The notes beneath the pieces are model-generated. The model made no database searches. It was not told the DNA's origin and worked only from the letters and a program-made list of their open reading frames with translations. 64,000 nucleotides of DNA from an uncultured Fibrobacter sp. (GTDB lineage Bacteria; Fibrobacterota; Fibrobacteria; Fibrobacterales; Fibrobacteraceae), in the NCBI GenBank assembly GCA_934699585.1, contig CAKUWY010000012.1, forward strand, positions 38,834-102,833. The letters are read 5' to 3'. Below, piece by piece: positions 1 to 8,316 of the stretch. The stretch's first letter is position 1. Each line of letters begins with the position of its first letter. A program made the position numbers and the translations under genes.

Positions 1-546
1 AACGTAGATGAACGCGCCTCTACCCTGGTGGATTTCGCCATCGCCGGTTCCGCCTTCGCCGAGACCTACTTCGGTTACCAGAACCCGAAGGTGGGCCTCT
101 TGAACATGGGCGAAGAGGAACACAAGGGCCCGGCAGTGCTGCAGGAAGCACACCAGCTGTTGAAGTCCGCCCCGGTGAACTTCATCGGTAACATCGAAGG
201 CGAGACCCTTATTATGGGTGCTGCCGACGTGGTGGTGACCTCCGGCTTTACGGGCAACGTGGTTCTGAAGATGCTGGAAGGTTTCTTCGAACTGCACCAG
301 AAGATGTTCGGGACTATTGATACCGAAGCGGGCCGTCGCTTTGCCGAAATGTGGGATTACCGCATGACCGGTGGCGCCTTGCTCCTGGGTCTGAACGGCA
401 CGGGCATTATCGCCCACGGGCGCTCCGATGCTCTCGCTATCGAGAAGGCTGTGGAAGTGGCTGCCAAGTATGCCGAGAAGGGCGTGTCCAAGAACGTGAA
501 CGAACGCCTGGCCGCCATCAAGGACGAACCTGCCGAGGCCAAGTAA
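1..546 (+). CDS. plsX: Phosphate acyltransferase PlsX, C-terminal part (5' end outside window)
   Basis: PlsX makes acyl-phosphate from acyl-ACP, the first step toward phosphatidic acid in the PlsX/PlsY route; it is a peripheral cytoplasmic-membrane enzyme. The reading frame is open from base 1, so about 181 C-terminal residues are visible, roughly half of the usual 330-350. The segment ending in the family block GAADVVVTSGFTGNVVLK, followed by a glycine-rich GGALLLGLNGTGIIAHG stretch, is typical of PlsX. It heads the classic plsX-fabD-fabG-acpP order, but a strong terminator hairpin lies directly downstream, so fabD probably also has its own promoter. The start codon and any rpmF neighbour are outside the window. 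Confidence 0.93.
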   Translation, partial: NVDERASTLVDFAIAGSAFAETYFGYQNPKVGLLNMGEEEHKGPAVLQEAHQLLKSAPVNFIGNIEGETLIMGAADVVVTSGFTGNVVLKMLEGFFELHQKMFGTIDTEAGRRFAEMWDYRMTGGALLLGLNGTGIIAHGRSDALAIEKAVEVAAKYAEKGVSKNVNERLAAIKDEPAEAK

Positions 547-582
547 TAGGTTTTCGTTAATTTGTCTGCAATAAACTTTTGA

Positions 583-613
583 GGACGGAGTTGAATGACT
601 CCGTTCTTTTTTT
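583..613 (+). terminator. Rho-independent terminator after plsX
   Basis: A 9-bp stem (GGACGGAGT pairing with ACTCCGTTC, one G-T wobble) with a 6-nt loop is followed by seven T residues, 37 nt after the plsX stop codon. Confidence 0.85.
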
Positions 614-747
614 GTTTCCGTTATACCGAAATGTTGACGTTACAAAAATGTTTTATTTCTCTTTGATTTGCTTGGAAAGCCTAGTAATGGCATGATATTA
701 TTTTAAATTTGGATAGTAACAAAAAGCGGTTATCCGCAGAGGTGATA

Positions 748-1668
748 ATGTCCAAGACGATTTTGCTTTTCCCTGGTCAGGGTGCCCAGTATGTGGGCAT
801 GGGCCAGACTCTCGCATCCACATTCGAGCCTGCCAAGAAGCTGATGATGCAGGCCGACGAGATTCTCGGTTTTTCGCTTTCGAAACTCATGGCGGAAGGC
901 CCGGAAGATGTGCTGAAGAGTACCGACAATACCCAGCCGGCACTGTTTACGGTGTCTGCCATGGTGATGGAACTTTTGAAGTCCGAAGGCTTTGCTTTTG
1001 ACTATGTGGCCGGGCATTCCCTGGGTGAATATTCCGCCATCTACGCCGCCGGCGGTTTCAGTTTTGAAGAGGGGCTGCGCCTGGTGCGGACCCGCGGTGA
1101 ACTCATGGCAAGTGCTGGCTCCAAGAACCCTGGCGCCATGGCCGCCATCATGGGTCAGGACGAGGCCAAGATTTTGGAACTTTGCGAGGCGGTGAAGGAT
1201 GCCGGCGTGGTGGTTCCGGCCAACATCAACTGCCCGGGCCAGATTGTGGTGTCCGGTGCCGTTGCCGGTGTGAACAAGCTTGTAGAAAACTGCGGTGCTG
1301 CCGGTATCAAGGCCATTCCGCTGGCGGTTTCGGGCGCTTTCCATAGCCCGCTGATGCAGTTCGCCCAGGCAGGCCTTGCCGAGGCTATTGCAAAGACCAC
1401 TTTCAAGGACGTAGAAAAGCCGGTGATTGCCAACGTGGTGGCAGAATCCGTTACCAAGGGCGCAGAAATTGCCGACCTGCTGGTGCGCCAGCTGGTAAGC
1501 CCCGTCCGCTGGAACGACTGCATGAACAAGGCTATGTCTCTGGGCGTGACCCAGGGCGTGGAAGTGGGCTCGGGCAAGGTGCTCATGGGCCTCATGAGAA
1601 AGATTAGCCGCGAAGTGAAGGTCACTCCGGTGGAAACCATCGAAGCCTTCCAGGCATTGAAGGGGTAA
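748..1668 (+). CDS. fabD: Malonyl-CoA:ACP transacylase FabD
   Basis: Transfers malonyl groups from CoA to acyl carrier protein, supplying the elongation substrate for type II fatty-acid synthesis. The protein has 306 residues, the normal FabD length. It shows the GQGAQ motif at residues 10-14, the nucleophile motif GHSLGEY with Ser91, an Arg in RTRGELM near 116 that binds the malonyl carboxylate, and the GAFHSPLM motif with catalytic His199. An in-frame TTG lies 13 codons upstream, but the ATG used here is preceded by GAGGTGATA, a good ribosome-binding site, and gives the canonical N-terminus MSKTILLFPGQGAQ. FabG and AcpP are encoded downstream. Confidence 0.97.
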   Translation: MSKTILLFPGQGAQYVGMGQTLASTFEPAKKLMMQADEILGFSLSKLMAEGPEDVLKSTDNTQPALFTVSAMVMELLKSEGFAFDYVAGHSLGEYSAIYAAGGFSFEEGLRLVRTRGELMASAGSKNPGAMAAIMGQDEAKILELCEAVKDAGVVVPANINCPGQIVVSGAVAGVNKLVENCGAAGIKAIPLAVSGAFHSPLMQFAQAGLAEAIAKTTFKDVEKPVIANVVAESVTKGAEIADLLVRQLVSPVRWNDCMNKAMSLGVTQGVEVGSGKVLMGLMRKISREVKVTPVETIEAFQALKG

Positions 1669-1843
1669 GAGCGCGGCACTGCGTGCCTTTGAGGTATGAG
1701 CTCGCTCGTTTCACTCGCTTTGAGCAGAAAGCAGGGCGCCGAAGGCTCGATTGTGCAAGCTCAAAGGGGCGTCGCCCCGACCTCATAACTCAAAGTGCGA
1801 AGCACGACCTCAAAGCTATTAACTACAAACCGCAGGAACAATT
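1669..1843. repeat. Intergenic mosaic of short palindromic repeats (CTCAAA...GACCTCATA type)
   Basis: The fabD-fabG gap holds small hairpins in a common frame: CTCAAA, then a stem-loop such as GGGGC-gtc-GCCCC or GTGC-gaa-GCAC, then GACCTCA. The same pattern recurs inside rsmB and near 36045 and 63850. No gene is apparent. Confidence 0.6.
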
Positions 1844-2584
1844 ATGGGAAAACTTACAGGTAAAAAAGCGATTGTGACGGGAGCTTCCCGTGGTATCGGC
1901 CTTGCTATTGCCACCGAACTGGCCCAGGAAGGGGCCGACGTGGCGATTCTCTCTACCTCCGTCAAGGAGGACCTGGCCGCCAAACTTTCTTCCGAACTTG
2001 GGGTGCAGGTCAAGAGCTACGCCTGCAATGTGGCCGACTCCGAAACGGTGCAGTCCGTGTTCAAGCAGATTATCGCCGATATGGGTACGGTGGACATTCT
2101 GGTCAACAATGCGGGAATCACCCGCGACGGCCTGCTGATGCGCATGAAGGACGAGGATTTTGACGCCGTGATTGCCACGAACCTCCGTTCCGTGTTCCTT
2201 TGCACCCGCGCCGTGGCCCGCACCATGATGGGCAACCGCTCGGGCCATATCGTGAACGTTTCCAGCATCAACGCCCTGCGTGGCCAGGCTGGCCAGTCCA
2301 ACTATGCCGCCGCCAAGGCGGGGGTGATTGGCCTTACCCGGACCAACGCCATGGAACTGTCCTCCAGGGGCATTACGGTGAACGCCGTGGCACCCGGATT
2401 TATCGATACGGACATGACGGCCAAGCTGAGCCCCGAAGTCAGGGAAAAATATGCCGCCCAGATCCCCCTGGGACGCCTGGGCCAGCCCGAAGATGTGGCG
2501 AAATTGGTGGCTTTTTTGGCATCGGACGATGCGAAATACATCACAGGCCAAATAATTGGCGTGGACGGGGGCTTGAACGCCTAG
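1844..2584 (+). CDS. fabG: 3-oxoacyl-ACP reductase FabG
   Basis: NADPH-dependent reduction of beta-ketoacyl-ACP in fatty-acid elongation; cytoplasmic short-chain dehydrogenase, normally a tetramer. The 246-residue length is typical. The nucleotide-binding motif TGASRGIG is at residues 12-19, NNAG near 88-91, the catalytic serine is at 140-141, and Tyr154/Lys158 form the YxxxK pair in YAAAK. The C-terminus carries the expected substrate-loop and dimer features (PGFIDTDMT, then GQIIGVDGG). It lies between fabD and acpP. A 175-bp repeat-filled gap precedes it and no strong ribosome-binding site is visible. Confidence 0.97.
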   Translation: MGKLTGKKAIVTGASRGIGLAIATELAQEGADVAILSTSVKEDLAAKLSSELGVQVKSYACNVADSETVQSVFKQIIADMGTVDILVNNAGITRDGLLMRMKDEDFDAVIATNLRSVFLCTRAVARTMMGNRSGHIVNVSSINALRGQAGQSNYAAAKAGVIGLTRTNAMELSSRGITVNAVAPGFIDTDMTAKLSPEVREKYAAQIPLGRLGQPEDVAKLVAFLASDDAKYITGQIIGVDGGLNA

Positions 2585-2631
2585 CCAATAATTTCTAAAT
2601 TTTAACTAAACAAATCCAAATGGAGTAAACA

Positions 2632-2874
2632 ATGACACAAGAAGAAATTTTTAAGAAGATCACCGACGTTATCGTTTCCAAGCTGGAAGTGAAGGCCGAG
2701 GACGTGAAGATGGAATCCGAGTTCAGCAACGACCTCGGTGCCGACTCTCTCGACCGCGTTGAACTGGTGATGGCTCTCGAAGACGAATTCGAAGTCGAAA
2801 TTCTCGACTCCGACGCCGAGAAGTTCCAGAAGGTCGCCGACGTGGTTGCCTTCATCGAAGCCAAGAAGGCATAA
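2632..2874 (+). CDS. acpP: Acyl carrier protein AcpP
   Basis: Small acidic carrier that holds growing acyl chains on a phosphopantetheine arm during fatty-acid and phospholipid synthesis. It has 80 residues. The motif LGADSLDRVELVM contains the attachment Ser39. Composition is strongly acidic, as usual. AATGGAGTAAACA just before the ATG supplies a ribosome-binding site (GGAG). The gene follows fabG by 47 nt and ends in a clear terminator, closing the fatty-acid operon. Confidence 0.98.
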   Translation: MTQEEIFKKITDVIVSKLEVKAEDVKMESEFSNDLGADSLDRVELVMALEDEFEVEILDSDAEKFQKVADVVAFIEAKKA

Positions 2875-2904
2875 TTTAGGCCTGCTTCGATAAAGAAACT
2901 GGAC

Positions 2905-2934
2905 AGGGTGGCCCGGATGAGGCTGCCCTTTTTT
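2905..2934 (+). terminator. Rho-independent terminator after acpP
   Basis: AGGGTGGCC pairs with GGCTGCCCT (9 bp, two G-T wobbles) around a 7-nt loop and is followed by a run of T residues. Confidence 0.85.
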
Positions 2935-3047
2935 AATAGGGTGTAGAGATTAGAGACTAGGATCTAGTGAATAAGAATCACGCACTTCGTGCGTCTAAAA
3001 AAGATTTCCACTACCCTAGCCCCTAGCTCCTAGCCCCTAAATCCTAG

Positions 3048-3803
3048 ATGCCTATGGAACAAACCAACCTTTTACACAAGATTTTCAAACTCTGGTTTCG
3101 CCAGAAGTCCGGTGGCGGGCTTGAGGCGAAGCTCGGGTACAGGTTCAAGGACCCGGAACTTTTGGCCCATGCCCTGGTCCACCGGTCCTTTTTGTCGGGC
3201 ACGGACATGCCCTACGAGAGCAACAACGAACGCCTGGAATTTTTGGGCGATTCCGTGCTGAACATGCTCACCACCGAGTTCCTTTACAAGATGTACCCCG
3301 ACGACCCGGAGGGGGAACTTTCCAAGCGGAAAAGCGCCATTGTCTCTGGCCATGCCTGCGCCCAGTCTTCTAAGGAATGGAGCCTGAGCGAGTTCATCAA
3401 GATGGGTAAGGCCGAAGCCAAGATGGGCGGTCGGGGCAAGGAAAGCATTCTGGCTGACGCCTACGAGGCGGTGCTGGGAGCGGTGTACCTGGATGGCGGG
3501 CTGGAAGAGGTCCGTGCCATTCTGAACAGGTTTCATTTCCCTCGGGCCAAGGAAATTGTCGTGGCCGAAGATTTTGTGAACCACAAGAGCGCCCTGCTGG
3601 AATACCTGCAAGGAAAGCTCCATACGGTGCCGGAATACGTGCTGGTGGAAGAATCCGGACCCGAACACCAGAAACTGTTCACTACCGAAGTCCATGTGAA
3701 CGGCAAGGTTTACGGTCGCGGCCAGGGTGGAAACAAGAAGAAGGCTGAACAGGAAGCCTCCCGCGTGACGCTGGAGATGCTCTTGAAAGAGAATGACGGT
3801 TAG
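3048..3803 (+). CDS. rnc: Ribonuclease III
   Basis: Double-strand-specific endoribonuclease for rRNA maturation and mRNA processing. The 251-residue protein has the nuclease domain with the signature ERLEFLGDSVLN in the first third, the second acidic cluster DAYEAVLGAVYLDGG, and a C-terminal double-stranded RNA-binding domain (GPEHQKLFTTEV, then GRGQGGNKKKAEQEAS). Two ATGs two codons apart are possible starts; neither has a clear ribosome-binding site. The upstream 100 bp is a low-complexity stretch built from variants of CTAGCCCCTAG. The acpP-rnc order is common in bacteria. Confidence 0.96.
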   Translation: MPMEQTNLLHKIFKLWFRQKSGGGLEAKLGYRFKDPELLAHALVHRSFLSGTDMPYESNNERLEFLGDSVLNMLTTEFLYKMYPDDPEGELSKRKSAIVSGHACAQSSKEWSLSEFIKMGKAEAKMGGRGKESILADAYEAVLGAVYLDGGLEEVRAILNRFHFPRAKEIVVAEDFVNHKSALLEYLQGKLHTVPEYVLVEESGPEHQKLFTTEVHVNGKVYGRGQGGNKKKAEQEASRVTLEMLLKENDG

Positions 3804-3808
3804 AGTCT

Positions 3809-3850
3809 CGTCATCCTGAACGGAGTGCGAAGCACGAAGTGAAGGATCCA
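3809..3850. repeat. Palindromic element of the ATCCT...AGGAT family
   Basis: ATCCT and AGGAT arms enclose an inner stem GTGC-gaa-GCAC. Related copies lie near 12987 (inside the SNF2 gene), 18200, 24810, 26120, 42500 and 53220. This copy sits between rnc and the solute-binding lipoprotein. Confidence 0.65.
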
Positions 3851-3867
3851 GACCTGAGGATTTGATT

Positions 3868-5685
3868 ATGAAAAGAAATAAAATGCAATTACGGCCTACG
3901 GTGTTGGCTGTCGCGTCCCTGATGGTGGTATCCCTCGCCCTAACCGCCTGCAATGAGCAGGGGTCTGCGGGCACGAAGTCTACGGGCAAGAATGTTGATT
4001 TAAACTGCCCCGAGTTGCCGGTCGATACTACCGCCACGGGCGAGTTCGACCCGATAGCCTCAAAGGATGCCCGCCCCTGCGGAACGATTACCTTGTGGGG
4101 CTCCGCGATGCCGAAGTCCTTTAATATGTGGGAAGACTACAACAGTTTCTCGGCGGAACTCATGGGCATGATGTTCGAACCTCTCGTGAGTCTGCACAGC
4201 ACCGAAGACCGCGAAGTGGGAATCCTTGCCGACAGCTGGAATGTGTCCGAAGACGGCAAGACGTTCACCTTCCACGTGGACCCGCGGGCCAAGTGGAGCG
4301 ACGGCAAGCCGGTGACCGCCGAAGATGTGCAGTTCTACTACGACGTCATCATGGATGAGAAAAACCTGACGCCCATTTTCAAGGTGGGACTCAGCCGCTT
4401 TGACCGCCCCGAGGTGGTGGATAGCTTGACCATCAAGATGACAGCGAAGGAATCCCACTGGGGTAACTTTTGGGAGGCCGCGGGAATGCTCGCCTTCCCG
4501 AAGCATGCTTGGGCAGGGAAGGACTTCAACCAGATTCGCTACGAGTTCCCGGTGGTGTCCGGTCCGTACAAGATTAAGACCTTCCGCGAAGACCGCTATG
4601 TGGAACTTGCTCGCCGCGCTGACTGGTGGGGCTTCAAGAAGAACTGGAACCGCGGCAAGTACAACTTCGAAAAAATCCGCTATCGTTTCATGAATGACCA
4701 GACGAAGGCACTTGAGGCCTTCAAGAAGCAGGACATCAACGCCTACGCGATTTACACCAGCAGCATTTGGATGAAACAGACTGACTTTGACGCCATTCAA
4801 AAAGGCTGGGCCGTGAAGCAGCGTATCTTCAACAAGGAACCTATCGGTTTCCAAGGCATGGCCATCAACTTGCGCAAGCCGCAATTCCAAGACGTACGTG
4901 TGCGCCGTGCCCTCAACATGCTCCTGAACCGCGAAGCCATGAATGAAAAGTACATGTACAACCAGTACTTCTTGCTCAACAGCTATTACCCTGACTTGTG
5001 GGAAGGCAACCAGAATCCGACGGCACCGCTCTACAAGTTCAACCCGGATAGCGCCCGCGCCCTCTTTGCGGAGGCGGGCTACAAGGTGAACGCCCAGGGC
5101 GTGCTCGAAAAAGACGGCAAGCCGTTTGCTATCAACTTCATCACGAGCCAAGAAGACTTGCGCCACCTCACGCTTTTCCAGGAAGATCTGAAGAAGGTGG
5201 GTGTTATGGCGACCATAGAACAGATGAGCCAGAGTACCTTACGCAAGCGCCTGGATGATGCCGACTTCGACCTTTACTGGGTGAACTGGGGTGCTGGCCG
5301 CCTTCGCGACCCGGAAGCCAGCTGGAATTCTACGACAGCTCTGCAGAAGGGTACGAACAACTTGGCCGGTGTGCAGGATAAAGTCGTCGATAGCTTAATC
5401 AACTTGCAGAAGACGGAATTCGACCTCGCCAAACGCAACGAAATCTTGAAAGCGCTGGATAACCGCCTCGCCGAAATCGTGCCTTACGTGCTCATGTGGC
5501 AATGCGACCACCACCGCATTCTCTATTGGAACCGCTATGGCACTCCGGATAAAGTCTTCGACCGCTTCAACCGCGAAGATGCCATTCCCGTTTACTGGTG
5601 GTTGGACCCCGCGAAGTCTGCCGCCCTTGACAAGGCCATGAAGGCGGGGGAGAACCTGCCGATTCCGGAATACGACGTGAGGTGA
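3868..5685 (+). CDS. ABC-type solute-binding lipoprotein, family 5 (peptide/oligopeptide type)
   Basis: Extracytoplasmic receptor of the SBP_bac_5 (OppA/DppA/YejA) class, which usually captures peptides or similar solutes for an ABC importer. The 605-residue protein starts with a lipoprotein signal ending in LTAC, then a binding domain with the family block ADSWNVSEDGKTFTFHV, followed by WSDGKPVTAEDV. The ATG is preceded by GAGGA at 7-nt spacing, so it is preferred over an in-frame TTG two codons upstream. No permease or ATPase gene is adjacent, so either the transporter is encoded elsewhere or the protein works alone. Substrate is unknown. Confidence 0.9.
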   Translation: MKRNKMQLRPTVLAVASLMVVSLALTACNEQGSAGTKSTGKNVDLNCPELPVDTTATGEFDPIASKDARPCGTITLWGSAMPKSFNMWEDYNSFSAELMGMMFEPLVSLHSTEDREVGILADSWNVSEDGKTFTFHVDPRAKWSDGKPVTAEDVQFYYDVIMDEKNLTPIFKVGLSRFDRPEVVDSLTIKMTAKESHWGNFWEAAGMLAFPKHAWAGKDFNQIRYEFPVVSGPYKIKTFREDRYVELARRADWWGFKKNWNRGKYNFEKIRYRFMNDQTKALEAFKKQDINAYAIYTSSIWMKQTDFDAIQKGWAVKQRIFNKEPIGFQGMAINLRKPQFQDVRVRRALNMLLNREAMNEKYMYNQYFLLNSYYPDLWEGNQNPTAPLYKFNPDSARALFAEAGYKVNAQGVLEKDGKPFAINFITSQEDLRHLTLFQEDLKKVGVMATIEQMSQSTLRKRLDDADFDLYWVNWGAGRLRDPEASWNSTTALQKGTNNLAGVQDKVVDSLINLQKTEFDLAKRNEILKALDNRLAEIVPYVLMWQCDHHRILYWNRYGTPDKVFDRFNREDAIPVYWWLDPAKSAALDKAMKAGENLPIPEYDVR

Positions 5686-5694
5686 CGCCATCGG

Positions 5695-5735
5695 TGTCAT
5701 TCTGGAGCGGAACGCAGTGAAGCGACAGAATCCAT
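5695..5735 (+). repeat. 41-bp palindromic repeat, copy 1 (TGTCATTCTGG...CAGAATCCAT)
   Basis: The outer arms ATTCTG and CAGAAT form an imperfect palindrome. A copy with one base difference lies in the same orientation at 6100-6140, so the two copies flank the GIY-YIG gene. A shortened copy is at 54061-54090. Confidence 0.85.
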
Positions 5736-5770
5736 TGCTTTCCTATTTGTAGTTTTGTATTTTCCGCCTT

Positions 5771-6058
5771 ATGCAAAAGAAAGGCTATACATACATTTTA
5801 TTCAATAAAAAGAATGGAACATTATATGTTGGTGTTACGAGTGATTTGAAAAATCGAGTGACTCAACATAAAGAAAAAATCTTCGAAGGATTTACCAGGA
5901 AATACAATGTGGATAAGTTAGGGTATTTTGAAGAGCATACTGATATGCGCCATGCCATTGAACGTGAAAAGACCCTGAAGAATATGCTTAGGGAAAAGAA
6001 AATAGGATTAATTCAATCCATGAATCCGGAATGGAAAGACTTGTTTTATCTGCTGTAA
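5771..6058 (+). CDS. Small GIY-YIG endonuclease-family protein
   Basis: A 95-residue single-domain GIY-YIG protein of the UPF0213/YhbQ type. The motif pair reads YTYILFN then TLYVGVTSDLKNR, with the conserved Arg of the catalytic helix and a Glu in the region AIEREKTLKN. Members of this family are predicted nucleases and their cellular role is mostly unproven. The gene is visibly more AT-rich than its neighbours. It is flanked by direct copies of a 41-bp palindromic repeat, and a second palindromic element begins immediately after its stop codon. This arrangement looks like a small cassette rather than part of an operon. The ATG has no clear Shine-Dalgarno sequence. Confidence 0.88.
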   Translation: MQKKGYTYILFNKKNGTLYVGVTSDLKNRVTQHKEKIFEGFTRKYNVDKLGYFEEHTDMRHAIEREKTLKNMLREKKIGLIQSMNPEWKDLFYLL

Positions 6059-6093
6059 TGGACCCTATCGCACTTCGTGCTCCAGGGTGACAG
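6059..6093. repeat. Palindromic element A, intergenic copy 1
   Basis: ACCCT-atc-GCAC-ttc-GTGC-tcc-AGGGT: an outer 5-bp and an inner 4-bp stem. It starts directly after the GIY-YIG stop codon. Copies with different but still paired inner arms occur at 6140-6182, twice in rsmB and once in mutY. Confidence 0.85.
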
Positions 6094-6099
6094 AAGGAA

Positions 6100-6140
6100 T
6101 GTCATTCTGGAGCGGAACGCAGTGAAGCGATAGAATCCAT
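6100..6140 (+). repeat. 41-bp palindromic repeat, copy 2
   Basis: Same orientation as the copy at 5695-5735, differing by one base in the right arm (TAGAAT for CAGAAT). Its last base is the first base of the next element A copy. Confidence 0.85.
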
Positions 6141-6182
6141 GGACCCTATCGGTCGTCCTACAGACTCCCTCCAGGGTGACAG
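6140..6182. repeat. Palindromic element A, intergenic copy 2, with a half copy following
   Basis: Outer arms ACCCT and AGGGT are intact and the inner arms are longer and less regular. A half element ending CTCCAGGGTGACAG follows at about 6195-6211. Confidence 0.75.
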
Positions 6183-6217
6183 CGTAAATAACGTTCCCTC
6201 CAGGGTGACAGCAAAAC

Positions 6218-6241
6218 AAAAAAGCGTGCCTTTCAGCACGC
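6218..6241 (-). terminator. Rho-independent terminator of the barrel-protein gene
   Basis: Read on the minus strand, GCGTGC-tgaaag-GCACGC is followed by six T residues. It lies downstream of the gene ending at 6274. Confidence 0.85.
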
Positions 6242-6273
6242 CTTTCTATTAGCTAAAGACTAGTGATTAGCGA

Positions 6274-7050
6274 CTAGAAGAAGAATTCGGCACCGACATA
6301 GAGGCCGGTGGCATCGCCGTCATCAACCTTTCCGCTGCGGATAAAGAGCTTTGCAATCAAGTCCAACTGGTTGGGAATCACGAAGTAATCGGCACCCAGC
6401 CAAATGTTGATTTGCTTGTTGCCGTCGTCATTGTGTCCTCTTTCCGTTCCGTGGTCGTCCCAGGTGCTTTCAGTCAAGCGATATTTGAGTTGCAGGCCAA
6501 CGAAGGGGGTCACGCCCACGTCAGGAACGGTGTATGCCAATTCGCCGCCCAGGTGGATGTCAAGTCCGCGTTCATTGTCGTCGTGCTCAAAGCCCCAGAG
6601 AACGCCAGCTTCGGTACCGAACTTCATGCCGGGAACTTCGTTGATGGGCATGCTGAACTGGGCGCCAGCGTAAATGAAGATTTCATCGCTGGTTACCTCA
6701 TCGCCGCCGATAGGCAAATGAACATCGCCAAAGATGGTAATCATGGGAGCAATTCCATAACGGACTCCCAAAGTCAGGTCACGGAGACCGTCACCGCCAT
6801 TGGCGCAGCCATCGCAATCGGCCTCGCTCCAGAACTGGTAGCCCCAGCTTTGCAGAGACAGTTCCAGATTCTGGATTAAACTGTAACGGGCTCCAATTTT
6901 GAGACCTGCTTGAGACCACGGGTCGTCCCAATCGTAGTAGAGGCCAGCTTCGGCGGAACCCTTGCCGGCTTCGAGAACCGGGTAGTAATCCCAAGTGGCA
7001 AATGCGGCACTTGCGGCGATAGCCGAGGCCAGAGCGATTTTCTTGAGCAT
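6274..7050 (-). CDS. Predicted outer-membrane beta-barrel protein
   Basis: No specific family recognised. The 258-residue protein has a cleavable signal peptide (MLKKIALASAIAASAAFA), then alternating short hydrophobic/aromatic strands separated by Gly/Asp-rich turns, and it ends in GLYVGAEFFF, the aromatic C-terminal strand usual for outer-membrane barrels. A small cysteine pair (DCDGC) is near residue 80. AAGGAG with good spacing precedes the ATG, and a promoter-like TATATTT lies further upstream. It is a single-gene unit with its own terminator. It may be a channel or a structural envelope protein; no substrate can be inferred. Confidence 0.8.
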   Translation of the reverse strand: MLKKIALASAIAASAAFATWDYYPVLEAGKGSAEAGLYYDWDDPWSQAGLKIGARYSLIQNLELSLQSWGYQFWSEADCDGCANGGDGLRDLTLGVRYGIAPMITIFGDVHLPIGGDEVTSDEIFIYAGAQFSMPINEVPGMKFGTEAGVLWGFEHDDNERGLDIHLGGELAYTVPDVGVTPFVGLQLKYRLTESTWDDHGTERGHNDDGNKQINIWLGADYFVIPNQLDLIAKLFIRSGKVDDGDATGLYVGAEFFF

Positions 7051-7116
7051 GGAAAACTCCTTGAATGTGTTATTTTCGAGCGCAAATATAGAAAAAGGAG
7101 TGGCGCGGTTCTTGCG

Positions 7117-8316
7117 CTAGCCTTTGAACTTCAGAAATTTCCAGAGGTATTTGGCTGATTGCAAGGGGGTTTTCAGGAAGGCAGATTTCTTGTACCCGCT
7201 GAGGGCGAAACCTTGCAACACCTTGTAGAGCCCGATTTGCTCGTCGCGGTCGATGTTCAGCAGGAACTTGCGGAACTTGAATTCAAAATCGTGGGTGCTT
7301 CCGAACTTGAGATAGCAGGTGTTTTCGTAGTTCTTGAGGAATGCCTTTGAAAGGTTCCCGCATTCCAGGCCCTGGTGCACGGTATTGGCACAATACCGTC
7401 CGGCCCGCATGGCCGCCGCGATGCCACCTCCGGTGAGGGGGTTCGTGTGGTGGGCGGCGTCGCCCACCAGGGCAAAACGGTCCAGGATGTAACTCTTGAG
7501 GGTGCTGGAGACCGGCACAAGACCGCCCACCACCTTGTTCACCTTGGAGCCGGGGAACAGCTTGTCTAGCCATTCCTGGGTGGTTTCCAGGATGTTTTTT
7601 TCGTGCTTGCCGCCGAACAGGAATCCCGCACCGAAGTTGGTGACGTTCGATTTCTGCTTCGGGAAACTCCAGATGTAGCCGTCGTTGATAAAGTCGTGGC
7701 CCTGCCAGAAGGTGAGATAGTCGGGCTTGGTCAGCAGGCCTTCTACCTGAATATCCACGCCGGTGCAGGTCATGGTGGGGGCCTGCAGGCACTTGAGCCC
7801 GAGACTCCGTCCGATGCGGGCTTCTACGCCTTCTGCCGAAATGACCATCTTGGCCCGGACTTCAGATGTGCGCACAGCATCCCCGAGACCTTCTACCACG
7901 CGGACTGTGCGGTAGCCGTTGGGTTCCTTGCCCATTACGTCGCTTACGGACTCGGCTCGGGCAAGGGTCACCAGTTCCACGCCGTCATTTTCGGCCAGGT
8001 GGGCGAGCAGGGGGTCGAACTTTTCGCGGTTCAGCATGAGCCCCATGCCGGGCTTCGGGACCTCGATGTTCACGCCTGCAGGGCCGTAGATGTAGATGCC
8101 GTTGATGATGGTCTCGATACAGTCTTCGTCGATAGGGCCGTATCTTTCCAGGTCTGAAAGGTTTGTGCTGGCCTCGCCGCAACGCACCGGGTAGCCGATT
8201 TTTTCCCGCTTCTCCAAAAGCAGCACGGAGCGGCCACGCTTTGCAAGTTCACGGGCGGCAACGGAACCGCCGGGGCCCGCGCCGATAACCACAACGTCAT
8301 ATTCTTCACGAAGCAT
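7117..8316 (-). CDS. FAD-dependent oxidoreductase of the geranylgeranyl reductase family
   Basis: A 399-residue flavoprotein with the dinucleotide-binding motif GAGPGG at residues 12-17, an early PVRCGEA motif, and the second FAD motif GDAAHHTNPLTGGGIAAAM. These features match the geranylgeranyl/digeranylgeranyl-glycerophospholipid reductase (ChlP/GGR) family, which hydrogenates prenyl chains. In non-phototrophic bacteria the substrate (a quinone tail or another prenyl lipid) is usually unknown. GAGGAGG six bases before ATG 8316 fixes the start; the frame extends upstream only to a TTG. Its start overlaps the end of the ferredoxin gene, so the two are probably cotranscribed and the ferredoxin may be its electron donor. 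Confidence 0.88.
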   Translation of the reverse strand: MLREEYDVVVIGAGPGGSVAARELAKRGRSVLLLEKREKIGYPVRCGEASTNLSDLERYGPIDEDCIETIINGIYIYGPAGVNIEVPKPGMGLMLNREKFDPLLAHLAENDGVELVTLARAESVSDVMGKEPNGYRTVRVVEGLGDAVRTSEVRAKMVISAEGVEARIGRSLGLKCLQAPTMTCTGVDIQVEGLLTKPDYLTFWQGHDFINDGYIWSFPKQKSNVTNFGAGFLFGGKHEKNILETTQEWLDKLFPGSKVNKVVGGLVPVSSTLKSYILDRFALVGDAAHHTNPLTGGGIAAAMRAGRYCANTVHQGLECGNLSKAFLKNYENTCYLKFGSTHDFEFKFRKFLLNIDRDEQIGLYKVLQGFALSGYKKSAFLKTPLQSAKYLWKFLKFKG

